Shown here: one piece after another, positions 26,065-34,567 of the stretch | Numbering within the stretch: the first letter of the stretch is position 1 | How the letters are laid out: each line of letters begins with the position of its first letter | NCBI RefSeq assembly: GCF_000971275.1 | Contig: NZ_LAPV01000084.1 | Span: forward strand, 1-64,000 | Direction of reading: 5' to 3' | DNA length: 64,000 nucleotides | Source of the DNA: Devosia psychrophila | GTDB taxonomy: Bacteria; Pseudomonadota; Alphaproteobacteria; Rhizobiales; Devosiaceae | Notes under the pieces: generated by a model | Database searches by the model: none | The model's input: the letters and a program-made list of their open reading frames with translations, nothing else | Told to the model about the DNA's origin: nothing | Made by a program: the position numbers and the translations under genes

Positions 26065-26730
26065 ATGACGACGACGGCGGTAACTTCCAAACAACCAGTC
26101 GATGCTTTCTGGACGCGGGTACGGACAGCGCTGAATGCGATGCGTCCGGTGCGGCAGCCAGCCTACGGACAGGCGGCGATGGCACGCTCGATTGGCATGA
26201 AGCCCAAGCTCGGTGCGCTGATCGAAGAAGAGCTGGTGGCGGGTTGGGGCCGGGCCGCTGAAAAGCATGTGTCCCTCAGCCTGCTGGTCATTGAGATCGA
26301 CCGGGCCACCGAATATTTTACCGCCTATGACAAGCCCGAGACCGATGACGGCGTGCTGACCGTGATGCGCGCCATCACCGATGCGCTGCCGCGCGTTGGT
26401 GATAGTTGCCTGCGCCTGGGGCGCGGTGGCTTTGTCGTGGTGCTGCCGGACCTGCCGGTGCTGATGGCTCGGTCGCTGGCAATCAAGATTACCGATGCAG
26501 TGCGTCGCCAGAACCTGGCGCACAAGGAAAGCCATGCCGGCATCGTTACCGTCAGCCTCGGCCTGGCCGTGACCAATCCGCGTGGGAGCTATGACCGCAA
26601 GTTCTTCGAAGCTGGCGCCGAGGCGCTGAAAAAGGCCCAGCGCAAAGGTATCGGCTATCTGCAGGCCGTCGACCTGCGGCCGGCACTGGAGCGCAAGCGG
26701 GCCAAGCACAAGGTTGCCAAGGCCGCCTGA
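26065..26730 (+). CDS. Degenerate GGDEF-domain protein
   Basis: A 221-residue soluble protein. From about residue 70 the fold pattern of GGDEF domains can be followed (LSLLVIEIDRATEYF, then CLRLGRGGFVVVLPDLP, then VTVSLGLAVTN and the AEALKKAQRKG ending). The active-site signature GG(D/E)EF is replaced by GRGGF, so the residues needed for c-di-GMP synthesis are missing. It probably acts as a binding or scaffold protein, or has lost function. A CtrA-like box lies upstream. The gap to the Hsp70 gene (26731-26856) holds no clear gene. Confidence 0.8.
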   Translation: MTTTAVTSKQPVDAFWTRVRTALNAMRPVRQPAYGQAAMARSIGMKPKLGALIEEELVAGWGRAAEKHVSLSLLVIEIDRATEYFTAYDKPETDDGVLTVMRAITDALPRVGDSCLRLGRGGFVVVLPDLPVLMARSLAIKITDAVRRQNLAHKESHAGIVTVSLGLAVTNPRGSYDRKFFEAGAEALKKAQRKGIGYLQAVDLRPALERKRAKHKVAKAA

Positions 26731-26856
26731 GTCGCCATTCGGGCATAGCCCTCAAGCCGAGAAGACCACCTTCGAAGTTGCCAGCCTGAGCCCGATTCCC
26801 TATGAGGGCCGTCCCCTCGCGCGCCTGAAGCGCAAACCCATGATGGACGGCATGCC

Positions 26857-28113
26857 ATGACCCTCGTTTGCGGCCTCGACTTCGGCACGTCCAATTCCAC
26901 CATTGCCCGGCTTGATTCGAGCGGCGTGCCGCACCTGCTCAAGCTCGAGGCGGGGCGCGAAACCATTCCCAGCGTGATCTTTTTCAGCTTCGAGGACGAC
27001 AGCGTACATTTCGGCCGCCAGGCCGTGGCCGAATATGTCACCGGCGCCGACGGGCGGCTGATGCGCTCGCTCAAGAGCGTGCTGGGTACCTCGCTGATGA
27101 GTGACACCACCCGGGTCAAGGCCAGGAGCTATGGCTTCATCGAAATCCTCGGCATTTTCATTGCCGAACTGAAGCGTCGCGCCGAGTCAGAACTTGGCGG
27201 CGCGCTGGATAGCGTGGTCTGCGGCCGGCCGGTGCATTTCGTCGATGACGACGCGGTGGCCGATGCGGCGGCGCAGGAGCAACTGGCCGGAGCGGTGCGC
27301 GCGCAGGGTTTTCGGCATGTGGACTTCCAGTTTGAGCCGATTGCGGCGGCGCTGGATTATGAGCGGCAGGTTTCGGATGAACGGCTGGCGCTGATCGTCG
27401 ATCTGGGCGGCGGTACCTCTGACTTTTCGGTGGTGCGGGTTTCGCCGGAGCGGGCGAAGTTAGTAGATCGCGGTGGCGATATCCTGGCGACAGCGGGCGT
27501 GCATATCGGCGGCACCGACTTCGACCGACTGCTGTCGATGGCCAAGGTGATGCCGCAACTCGGGCTGGGCAGCATGACCAAGGATGGCAAGCGGCACCTG
27601 CCGGTGGCGCCATATCATGACCTGTCGACCTGGCATCGCATCAACCGGCTCTACAACGCCCAGACCCTGCGCGACCTGCGCGGCACCCGCCGCGAAGCAC
27701 AAGCGCCCGAGCGGGTCGAGATGATGATGGAATTGATCGAGGACCGACTAGGCCATCGGCTGGTCGGCGCAGTAGAAGCCGCCAAAATTGCATTGTCCGA
27801 TGCCGACGCGACGGAATTCAGCTTCGAGGTGCGCGACCGCAAGATCGAAGCCACCATGAGCATCGCCGATTTCACCACAGCCCTGCGCCACTCGGTGACG
27901 CGGATCGAAGACACCATCGCCGAAACCCTGAAGCGGGCAGGGGTGACGACCGCAAATATCGACAGCCTGATCCTGACCGGCGGGTCCACCCAGGTCCCAG
28001 CCATCGCCGACCGCCTGCGGGCATTGTTTCCAGACGCGGAGCTGGTGCGCACGGACGTGCTGGGGAGTGTGGGGCTGGGACTTGCGCTGGACGCGAAACG
28101 CAAGTTTGGGTGA
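26857..28113 (+). CDS. yegD: YegD-like Hsp70 family protein
   Basis: A 418-residue actin/Hsp70-fold ATPase without the C-terminal substrate-binding domain of DnaK, like E. coli YegD. The phosphate-1 motif CGLDFGTSNSTIARL is at the N-terminus, phosphate-2 is LIVDLGGGTSDFSVV near residue 178, and the adenosine motif is LILTGGSTQVPAIADRL near 370. GRPVHF and QFEPIAAALDYE are also family-typical. The role and substrate are unknown. It is on the same strand as the GGDEF-like gene with a 126-nt gap. It is the last core-like gene before the accessory region. Confidence 0.9.
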   Translation: MTLVCGLDFGTSNSTIARLDSSGVPHLLKLEAGRETIPSVIFFSFEDDSVHFGRQAVAEYVTGADGRLMRSLKSVLGTSLMSDTTRVKARSYGFIEILGIFIAELKRRAESELGGALDSVVCGRPVHFVDDDAVADAAAQEQLAGAVRAQGFRHVDFQFEPIAAALDYERQVSDERLALIVDLGGGTSDFSVVRVSPERAKLVDRGGDILATAGVHIGGTDFDRLLSMAKVMPQLGLGSMTKDGKRHLPVAPYHDLSTWHRINRLYNAQTLRDLRGTRREAQAPERVEMMMELIEDRLGHRLVGAVEAAKIALSDADATEFSFEVRDRKIEATMSIADFTTALRHSVTRIEDTIAETLKRAGVTTANIDSLILTGGSTQVPAIADRLRALFPDAELVRTDVLGSVGLGLALDAKRKFG

Positions 28114-28472
28114 GCAGTGGCGGGTCGGACGTTCCGATCAATCGCGCCATTCTGATTTTCAGCATGAAACCGCGACGGCGGGACAGTCGGCAATGGTCAT
28201 GGCTGGTGCAGACAGAATGCAAGTGTTGGCATTTGTGACCTATGGCAGGCCGTATAGCACGTTGGCTAGGTCCTGGTACGACTAGCAAAGCTTTGGCTGC
28301 CTTGCGTTTTTATAGCATGGAATTTCCACATAAGTCGAAGCTAAGGTTCTTCCATGTGGAGTGATTTCAAGAAAATGAAGTTATAGCTTTCTTTTTGAAG
28401 TTGGACTACAAAAAGTTAGATCGTAGCTACATTTTAGGTGCGGTGTTCCCGTGAATTGGGAGAGATAAAGCC
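28114..28472. other. AT-richer intergenic gap before hipA
   Basis: About 360 nt with no convincing gene, visibly richer in A and T than its surroundings from about 28300. It holds an inverted repeat TCCACAT (28325-28331) / ATGTGGA (28354-28360) and the 8-bp palindrome GTAGCTAC near 28424, either of which could be an operator for the downstream hipA-HTH pair. The base-composition change marks the left edge of the accessory region. No tRNA or integrase is seen. Confidence 0.55.
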
Positions 28473-29633
28473 ATAGCAACAAATTTATATAGTGCGGATG
28501 TCCTATTCAAGGGCAAGCTGGCCGGCATCCTCGAACAGACGGTGACGGGCGGGACGCGTTTTACCTATGGAGACGGCTGGACAGGAGACATTGCCTGCTG
28601 CTTTCCGGCCACCCAGCGCGAGCACAACTGGGCAAATGGGCTGCACCCCTTTTTCCAGCATTTGGGGCCGGAAGGCTGGCTGCGCGAGAAGCAGGCCCGA
28701 GGCGCCCATATCCAGGATGAGCAGAACGACTTCGCGTTGCTTTTGGCTTACGGCGAAGATTGCATCGGGGCCGTCGGCATTCGCGCGTCCGAAGAAGCGG
28801 ACATTCCTAAAGTCGAGGAGGGGGCTCCGACGCCGGGAAAGACGCTGTCCGGCGTACAGAAAAAGCTGCTGGTCGTAAAAGACGGCGATGGTTTCGTCGC
28901 TGCGGGCAGAGATGGCCCCGCCCCCTATATTGCGAAATTTAATTCGGAGGCGAGGGAGGGCTTGGTTCGCAACGAGTTTCTTTCGCTTCAGTGGGCAGCA
29001 AAAATTCTCGGCAAGAACGAGGTAACGCAGTTCAAGACTGGTCATTTTGGCGAAGAGATCGCGTTGATCGTCAGCCGGTTCGACCGGACCGAGAAAGGCG
29101 AAAAGCTGCGCCTCGAGGACTTCGCGCAAGTGCTGGTGAAACCGAGGGGCGTCAACTATGACGGCAAATACGGAAGCAGCTACGAAGAGGTCGCCCGCGT
29201 CATCCGGGAGCATTCCGCCCGCCCTGTCATCGATCTCGATAAGCTGTTTCGGCGGCTTGTCGTGTTTGCGGCGCTCGCGAACTGCGATGCACACCTCAAG
29301 AATTTTTCGCTTCTGGAAACACCGGAAGGCCTTCGGCTATCGCCGGTGTACGACGTGCTGAATACGGCCATCTACGATGATCTCGACAGGAATTTCGGTC
29401 TTTCGATTCTTGGCAGAAGCCGCAACCTCGAAGAGCTGAACGGAACGCTGTTCCGGAAGTTCGGCGCTGAGATCGGCCTGCATGAGCGGGCCGTGGAACT
29501 TGCGCTTGGCGACCTGAAGAAGCAAATCGGCAAGAACCCCATCAATGCGCCATCTGGCGAACCACCGAATGGCTTCGTTAGCCGCTTCGAGGAAGTCGTG
29601 AGGAACCAATGTCTTCGTCTCTTCGAGGAGTAA
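28473..29633 (+). CDS. hipA: HipA-family serine/threonine kinase toxin, no canonical start codon
   Basis: The kinase fold of HipA, which in E. coli phosphorylates glutamyl-tRNA synthetase and causes growth arrest. Visible are the N-terminal subdomain (RFTYGDGWTGDIACCFP, then LHPFFQHLGPEGW), the P-loop-like LSGVQKKLLVVKDG, the catalytic loop ANCDAHLKNFSLLE and the metal-binding YDVLN segment. Conserved N-terminal sequence (ATNLYSADVLFKGKLAGILE) continues upstream to 28473, where the codon in the Met position is ATA, shortly after an in-frame TGA. The first standard start is GTG 28542, which would remove the first strands. Either ATA is used, or the gene is damaged. It overlaps the downstream HTH gene by 25 nt. 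Confidence 0.85.
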   Translation: MATNLYSADVLFKGKLAGILEQTVTGGTRFTYGDGWTGDIACCFPATQREHNWANGLHPFFQHLGPEGWLREKQARGAHIQDEQNDFALLLAYGEDCIGAVGIRASEEADIPKVEEGAPTPGKTLSGVQKKLLVVKDGDGFVAAGRDGPAPYIAKFNSEAREGLVRNEFLSLQWAAKILGKNEVTQFKTGHFGEEIALIVSRFDRTEKGEKLRLEDFAQVLVKPRGVNYDGKYGSSYEEVARVIREHSARPVIDLDKLFRRLVVFAALANCDAHLKNFSLLETPEGLRLSPVYDVLNTAIYDDLDRNFGLSILGRSRNLEELNGTLFRKFGAEIGLHERAVELALGDLKKQIGKNPINAPSGEPPNGFVSRFEEVVRNQCLRLFEE

Positions 29634-30616
29634 ATCTCCTCAACTGGCAAAAGCTCATCGATGAAACGATCGAGCGCCGCAAGGAAAGCGGAATGACTAA
29701 GCGCGAACACACCGCGCTTGCCGGCGTGAGTGCGCCGACCATGACGGCCTTCGAGCGCGGCGAGACGACGCTTAGCCTGACGAAAGCTTTCGACATTTTG
29801 CGTGTCGTCGGACTGATGGACGAACCTGCCGCCGCCGGCGCGCAGGAGCGGTTTCTCCGCGAATCCATTCAACGTTGGCAGAGCCTCATCAAAGACCTTG
29901 CAGCCAACAGCCCGGCCCGTTTTCCTGACGGTTATTACCGTGCCGACTACTGCTTCACCGGTGATCTGAAGACGCCGACAGCGCGAGAGTTCGAGGACAT
30001 GCTGAGGGAAGTGTCTTACACAAAATACACTGGCTGGCCGGTCTTCATGTTCATGACGCGGGAAGAAACCCGCCCTAGCGAAGTCGACGGCGCCATTGAA
30101 ACCTGGCTCCCGCCGAGCGAGATAGCGGAGCGCAGCTTCGACGATGCCGCTCACTGCGATTTTTGGCGCGGTGTCCCCTCCGGTCGAATGTTTCTGATCC
30201 GCGGCTATAAGGAAGACGGTCAGGAAACCTTTCCCGCAGGAACCGTATTTGATGCCACCTTGCCCATCTGGCGTCTTGGCGAAATCCTCATGCATGCGAG
30301 CAACCTGGCGCAACTGCTGGCCAAGAGGGATCCATTCCCGCTGACCGTGAAAATGCGCGTACTCTACACCGGACTTCGAGGGCGCCAACTGAAGAGCTGG
30401 GCCAATCCTCTGGCAGGGCTGATTATGGAAGGCAGGCCGTCTCGCAGTGACGAAGTCCTGCTTGAAACCGAGGTATCGGTTGAGGATATCAAAGAGGACT
30501 TAGCTGCGGTTGTTACGCCCCTCGTGTCGCAACTCTTCGAGCGGTTCGACGCCGAAAGCGTGTCCTATGACTTCGTAAAAAGCGAAGTTTTAAAGCTCAC
30601 CAAGGCTCGGTTTTAG
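29609..30616 (+). CDS. HTH regulator with large C-terminal domain, probable HipA partner
   Basis: A 335-residue protein. An XRE-type helix-turn-helix occupies about residues 15-70 (GMTKREHTALAGVSAPTMTA), followed by a domain of about 250 residues with WPVFMFMTREETRP, HCDFWRGVPSGRMFLIRGY and FDATLPIWRLGEILMHAS. From memory, that domain resembles the C-terminal region of some Schlafen/AlbA-type DNA-binding regulators. It starts 25 nt inside hipA with GAGG before its ATG, so the two are coupled. HipB antitoxins are normally about 90 residues and precede hipA; here the HTH protein is long and downstream. Confidence 0.75.
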   Translation: MSSSLRGVNLLNWQKLIDETIERRKESGMTKREHTALAGVSAPTMTAFERGETTLSLTKAFDILRVVGLMDEPAAAGAQERFLRESIQRWQSLIKDLAANSPARFPDGYYRADYCFTGDLKTPTAREFEDMLREVSYTKYTGWPVFMFMTREETRPSEVDGAIETWLPPSEIAERSFDDAAHCDFWRGVPSGRMFLIRGYKEDGQETFPAGTVFDATLPIWRLGEILMHASNLAQLLAKRDPFPLTVKMRVLYTGLRGRQLKSWANPLAGLIMEGRPSRSDEVLLETEVSVEDIKEDLAAVVTPLVSQLFERFDAESVSYDFVKSEVLKLTKARF

Positions 30617-30710
30617 ACGTCTGGTTTTCGAGGGTCGGGACGTTCTGTCTCGACTTCGAAGTTGTGCGGACGCCCACGATGCGCCATTCGAAATCGGGAG
30701 GGAACAGGGC

Positions 30711-30728
30711 CCCGCTCACAAGAGCGGG
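30711..30728 (-). terminator. Hairpin after the chvE-like gene
   Basis: CCCGCTC (30711-30717) and GAGCGGG (30722-30728) with an ACAA loop form a 7-bp stem 13 nt beyond the chvE-like stop on the minus strand. The T-tract after it is poor. It lies in the convergent gap to the HTH gene. Confidence 0.55.
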
Positions 30729-30741
30729 ACCCGTAAGTCGC

Positions 30742-31815
30742 TTACTTCAGGTCGTCTGCCGACATGTAGCCGGAGTCGACCACAAGTTCCTTGTAGTTGT
30801 TCGCATCGACTTCATACGGAGTCAGCAGGATCGACGGCACAACCTTGACGCCATTGTTATAGGTCGTGGTGTCGAGGCCTTCCGGCGTACCGCCGGTGAG
30901 AACGGTGTCCACGAGGCCAGCAGTGACGCGCGCCAGTTCGCGGGTGTCCTTGTAGACGGTAGAATACTGCTCGCCGGCGATGATCGCCTTTACCGACGGG
31001 ATTTCAGCGTCCTGGCCCGAGATGATCGGGTAAGCCAGGTCGCCCGAGCCGTAGCCGATGCCCTTGAGCGAGGAGATGATGCCGCGTGCGACGCCATCGT
31101 TGGGGGAAAGCACGGCGTCAACGCGCGAACCGTCCGAGTAGCTGGCCGACAGCAGGTTGTCCATGCGGGCCTGGGCGGTAGCGCCGTCCCACTTCAGGGT
31201 GCCGACCTTGTCCATGCCGGTCTGGCCGGACTTCACCACCAGCACGCCGGAATCGATCAGCGGCTGCAGCACGCTGAGCGCCCCGTCATAGAAGAAGAAG
31301 GCATTGTTATCGTCTGGCGAACCGCCGAACAGCTCGATATTCCACGGACCCTGCTTTTCGGGATAACCGAGGCCCTTGAGGATGGAATTGGCCTGCAGCA
31401 CGCCGACCTGGAAGTTATCGAAGGTCGTGTAGTAATCGACGTTGGCGGTGTCGCGGATCAGGCGGTCATAGGCGAACACCTTGACGCCGGCATCGGCCGC
31501 CTGCTGCAGAACGGCGCTGAGCGTGGTGCCGTCGAGGGCTGCGATCACGAGGGCCTTGGATCCCTTGGTGACCATGTTTTCAAGCTGTGACAGCTGGTTC
31601 GGAATGTCGTCGCCGGCATACTGCAGGTCGACGGTGTAACCGGCAGCTTCAAGTGCCTTCGTCAGCTCGGCGCCATCCGAATTCCAGCGCAGGGTGGTCT
31701 GCTCGGGCATCGAAATGCCGATGGTGCCCTTGTCCTGCGCAAAGCTGCTGACGGACGCGCCCAGCGCCAGAGCGCTGACGGCGATCACGGTGGCTAGCGA
31801 TTTCATAAGTTTCAT
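30742..31815 (-). CDS. chvE: ChvE-like multiple-sugar ABC transporter substrate-binding protein
   Basis: About 357 residues with a Sec signal peptide (cleavage near SSFAQDKG). The mature protein fits the periplasmic ChvE/XylF-type sugar-binding family: [19 protein letters not shown] at the N-terminus, [17 protein letters not shown], and [26 protein letters not shown] late in the chain. ChvE binds aldoses and in Agrobacterium also signals through VirA. GGGAGAG precedes the ATG at 31815. The ATPase and permease genes (gguA, gguB) that usually follow are absent; the downstream side is the hipA pair instead. Confidence 0.92.
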   Translation of the reverse strand: MKLMKSLATVIAVSALALGASVSSFAQDKGTIGISMPEQTTLRWNSDGAELTKALEAAGYTVDLQYAGDDIPNQLSQLENMVTKGSKALVIAALDGTTLSAVLQQAADAGVKVFAYDRLIRDTANVDYYTTFDNFQVGVLQANSILKGLGYPEKQGPWNIELFGGSPDDNNAFFFYDGALSVLQPLIDSGVLVVKSGQTGMDKVGTLKWDGATAQARMDNLLSASYSDGSRVDAVLSPNDGVARGIISSLKGIGYGSGDLAYPIISGQDAEIPSVKAIIAGEQYSTVYKDTRELARVTAGLVDTVLTGGTPEGLDTTTYNNGVKVVPSILLTPYEVDANNYKELVVDSGYMSADDLK

Positions 31816-32013
31816 TATTTTACTCTCCCGTTCAGATTGATCTGGTGGAAGCGGACAAAACGTCGTGCTCAGCAGCAGCCCAAGTCGCACGAATGCGACA
31901 GGCGCCTGAATGAGCATTATGTAAATTATGTCCCCACGCGGCGAAGTTGCGCCAAGGCCCTCCCAAGCCAGACGACTAAAGTATGATATGGAATTGAAAT
32001 ACGCAAGATTGTT

Positions 32014-32027
32014 GACGTACGTACGTC
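32014..32027. promoter_or_regulatory. 14-bp perfect palindrome in the 31816-32403 gap
   Basis: GACGTACGTACGTC is a perfect 14-bp palindrome about 200 nt upstream of the chvE start. The 588-nt gap 31816-32403 has no convincing gene. Besides this site it contains an AT-rich chvE promoter area (31915-32010) and a partial copy of the KTSC gene 3' end (32231-32285). The palindrome could be an operator. Confidence 0.45.
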
Positions 32028-32230
32028 GCAGACGGAAGGCGTATTGGTATGGTAGGTCGCGCCGGCCTCGTGTGAACCCGTTGATCCGCTATCCGGGGCG
32101 GACTGTTTTACAATGTTACGGCTGCCGCTCCGACCGCAAATCATGCAGCCTTTTCACCTGCGGGACGGATCAAACTTATGCACTTTATCCCCGCGTGACG
32201 GTGGCGGTGTATAGTTCAGGTATGGTCGGA

Positions 32231-32285
32231 AAAGTGGGTCAGGAAGCTCGGCGTAGAGCAGGCGGGCGGCGGTTGCGCTGTCCGC
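32231..32285 (-). pseudogene. Partial duplicate of the KTSC gene 3' end
   Basis: About 55 nt align with 32398-32452, including the run AAAGTGGGTCAGGA. On the minus strand both copies end in a similar peptide: RNRRPPALRRAS then stop here, and CNRSPHVLRRAS then stop in the KTSC gene. The rest of the gene is not present. It looks like the relic of a tandem duplication or recombination at the edge of the phage-like cluster. Confidence 0.5.
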
Positions 32286-32403
32286 TCTGAGCTTGCGATT
32301 TATAGCTCGAAGCCAGGAAGAGGCCGGAGCGTTCGTGCCATTCGACCATAGGTCTCATGGCCTTCTCGTGCCCTGCGAAGCGGTTCGAAGTCAGTAAAGT
32401 GGG

Positions 32404-32649
32404 TCAGGATGCACGGCGCAGCACATGCGGGCTTCGGTTGCATTGTTTGGGTGGTTCGACGAGTTCGCATTCAAAGCGCCCGCGGATTGAATGGTTGAAG
32501 AAGCGGCCGCGGGATTCTGCATCGCGTAAAGCTTCGTAGAGAAACTCGGGCACATCGAAATATTTGTAGCGGCGGCCTTCGGGGGCGAACCAGATCGAGA
32601 GTTCCTCGCTGGCGGGCTTGTAATGGATATGGCGGATCGCGGCGGACAT
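32404..32649 (-). CDS. KTSC domain protein
   Basis: An 81-residue protein consisting of a KTSC domain: the pattern IRHIHYKPASEELSIWF, then YKYFDVPEFLYEAL and GRFFNHSIRGRFECELV. The domain is common in phage and mobile gene clusters and in small bacterial proteins of unknown role. The ATG at 32649 is preceded by GGAGAGG at a good distance and is chosen over an upstream start at 32676. It is divergent from the terminase genes at the edge of the GTA cluster. Confidence 0.85.
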   Translation of the reverse strand: MSAAIRHIHYKPASEELSIWFAPEGRRYKYFDVPEFLYEALRDAESRGRFFNHSIRGRFECELVEPPKQCNRSPHVLRRAS

Positions 32650-32747
32650 CGGGCCTCTCCCGGTTGGATTCCGCAAAGGCGAATCCGCGACGGATTCATC
32701 GGGTTCCGGGCTGCGGCGCCGGAGCGATTCACAAGTGAGTCATTGGC

Positions 32748-33167
32748 ATGCAGCAAGAGGACGTTTCCGTCGCCGCGACGATCCAATGGGACCTGGTTCG
32801 CGAAGAGTACGAAGCACGCCGGTTTTTACCGGCTGTGATCTGCAAACGCTACGGCATCAGCGCAGCTCAATTGCGGTATCGCCGGCAAGTGGAAGGCTGG
32901 CTCAGTGCGCGTGCACGGGTCGTGCGACAGGACGATCTCGTGGCGCGCATGTTGAAGGTTTTGGACAAGCAAGTGAGGCGACTGGAAATGGCTGTAGATG
33001 AACCGATCGACAAGCAGGCAAACGTGCTGAGCATCCAGGTCAAGACGCTCGACAAGCTGATCGAGCTGGGAGCTGCCCAGCGGAACGTGGAACCTGCAAG
33101 CAAGCGGGACGTCACCGATCTTCGTAACAAGGTGGCGAAGCGAATTGAACAATTCCGCAATCGTTGA
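32748..33167 (+). CDS. Small terminase-like protein (GTA gp1 position)
   Basis: A 139-residue basic protein with an N-terminal helix-turn-helix (FLPAVICKRYGISAAQLRYR near residues 26-45) and a coiled-coil-prone central region. Its location directly before the large terminase gene, with a 23-nt overlap, and the DNA-binding N-terminus fit the small terminase subunit, which recognises or handles DNA at packaging. In the GTA of Rhodobacter this is the gp1 position. Sequence alone does not prove the assignment. Confidence 0.7.
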   Translation: MQQEDVSVAATIQWDLVREEYEARRFLPAVICKRYGISAAQLRYRRQVEGWLSARARVVRQDDLVARMLKVLDKQVRRLEMAVDEPIDKQANVLSIQVKTLDKLIELGAAQRNVEPASKRDVTDLRNKVAKRIEQFRNR

Positions 33168-34401
33168 TCGCTTTGCAGACCCCTCCAAAAAGACTGCAGA
33201 GGAACTCGAGGATTTCTACTTTAACTGGGACATATGGGCACTCGACAAGCAGCGCCCCCCGGAAGGTGACTGGACCACCTGGCTGCTGCTGGGTGGACGC
33301 GGTTCAGGAAAGACGCGCGCCGGGGCAGAATGGGTCCGCAGTCTTGCAGCACGACGAATTAGCCCGATCGCTTTGGTCGGCGAGACGATGACCGAAGCCA
33401 TCGCCATAATGGTGCGCGGCGAGAGCGGTATTCTCAATGTGCATCGGGACGACGAGCGACCGGTGCTAAGGGGGCAAACTTTGCTTTGGCCGAATGGCGT
33501 AGAGGCGGCTGTAATGTCGGCCTCGGACCCCGACCGGTTTCGGGGCCCGCAGTTCGCGGCGGCGTGGTGCGATGAGGTGGCGAAGTGGCCACGTGGGGAA
33601 GATGCCTGGGATCAGTTGCAGTTCGGTCTGCGATTGGGGGACCATCCCCGGCAATTGGCAACGACGACGCCCAGGCCGACGCGACTGATCAAGCGCCTGC
33701 TTACCGACCCGCATGCCGTGATGACCCGAATGGCGACGGCGGAAAACAGGGCGCAGCTAGCGCCAACGTTTCTCGATGCCGTAGTCGGCCGCTATCGCGG
33801 CTCAGTGCTGGGGCGGCAGGAACTGGATGGGGAATTGATCGAGGACTTGCCCGGGGCGCTGTGGCAGCGGGGGATCTTTCGGCGGTTCGAGGGCGGGGCG
33901 GTCAATCGGATCATCGTGGCGGTCGATCCGCCAGTGACGGGGACGGCGAAGTCGGATGCCTGTGGCATCGTGGTGGCCGGACGGGTTGGCGAGGGCGTGG
34001 TGGTGCTGGAAGATTGCACGATCAAGCCGGCGGCACCGCTGGCCTGGGCACGGCGGGCGGTGGCGGCGTTTCATAGCCACCAGGCCGATGCCATCGTGGT
34101 GGAGGTCAACCAGGGCGGCGACCTGGTGCGGTCGGTGATCACGCAGGTGGATGCATCGGTGCCGGTGCGCGAGGTACGCGCCAGCCGCGGCAAGTGGCTG
34201 CGGGCCGAGCCGGTGGCGGCGCTGTATGGGCGCGGATTGGTCAGCCATGTGGACGGGTTGACGGCGCTGGAGGACGAGATGTGTGCGTTCGGGACCGATG
34301 GGAAAAGCGATGGGCACTCGCCGGACCGGGTCGATGCGCTGGTCTGGGCGGTGACGGAACTGATGTTGAATGAGATGCGGCCGCGGGTTCGGGGGCTTTG
34401 A
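33145..34401 (+). CDS. Terminase large subunit / DNA packaging motor (GTA gp2-like)
   Basis: A 418-residue two-domain motor protein. The ATPase domain shows the Walker A LLLGGRGSGKTRAGAEW near residue 55 and the Walker B FAAAWCDEVAKWPRG. The C-terminal RNase H-like nuclease domain shows IIVAVDPPVTGTAKSDACG and later HSPDRVDALVWA acidic motifs. It packages DNA into capsids; in gene transfer agents it packages random host DNA. The start is TTG at 33145, overlapping the small-terminase gene. All motifs are intact, in contrast to its decayed neighbours. Confidence 0.93.
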   Translation: MNNSAIVDRFADPSKKTAEELEDFYFNWDIWALDKQRPPEGDWTTWLLLGGRGSGKTRAGAEWVRSLAARRISPIALVGETMTEAIAIMVRGESGILNVHRDDERPVLRGQTLLWPNGVEAAVMSASDPDRFRGPQFAAAWCDEVAKWPRGEDAWDQLQFGLRLGDHPRQLATTTPRPTRLIKRLLTDPHAVMTRMATAENRAQLAPTFLDAVVGRYRGSVLGRQELDGELIEDLPGALWQRGIFRRFEGGAVNRIIVAVDPPVTGTAKSDACGIVVAGRVGEGVVVLEDCTIKPAAPLAWARRAVAAFHSHQADAIVVEVNQGGDLVRSVITQVDASVPVREVRASRGKWLRAEPVAALYGRGLVSHVDGLTALEDEMCAFGTDGKSDGHSPDRVDALVWAVTELMLNEMRPRVRGL

Positions 34402-34514
34402 TTTGGGTTGGCCAGGCCCGAATTGGCCCGGTGGAGCGATCTGGCGCGAATGGGCCTTGTGCGCTTTGCCTCAAAGCAGGCGAGGGGCGATAGCGCTGAT
34501 ATTTGGGCCAGCCG

Positions 34515-34560
34515 ACCCCCTCACTGACCCTCCCCGCGAGGGGGAGGGTGTCGACTGATG
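34515..34560. repeat. CCCCCTC..GAGGGGGAGG palindromic repeat, copy 1
   Basis: A hairpin-forming segment, CCCTCCCCGCGAGGGGGAGGG at its core and ending CGACTGA, similar to 54039-54083. It lies in the 436-nt gap between terminase and portal, downstream of the broken minus-strand small gene. It could act as a terminator on either strand. Confidence 0.6.
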
Positions 34561-34567
34561 AGCAGGT

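Noticed and set aside
26731-26856. Possible short peptide ending RPLARLKRKPMMDGMP just before the Hsp70 gene
   Set aside because: The frame is open but has no start codon before its last residues, so it is not supported as a gene.
28114-28472. Attachment site or tRNA at the edge of the accessory region
   Set aside because: No tRNA-like cloverleaf, integrase gene or flanking direct repeat could be seen.
31928-32290. 120-codon plus-strand frame upstream of the KTSC gene
   Set aside because: Arg-rich, patternless translation with no ribosome site; its end is explained by the partial KTSC duplicate on the other strand.
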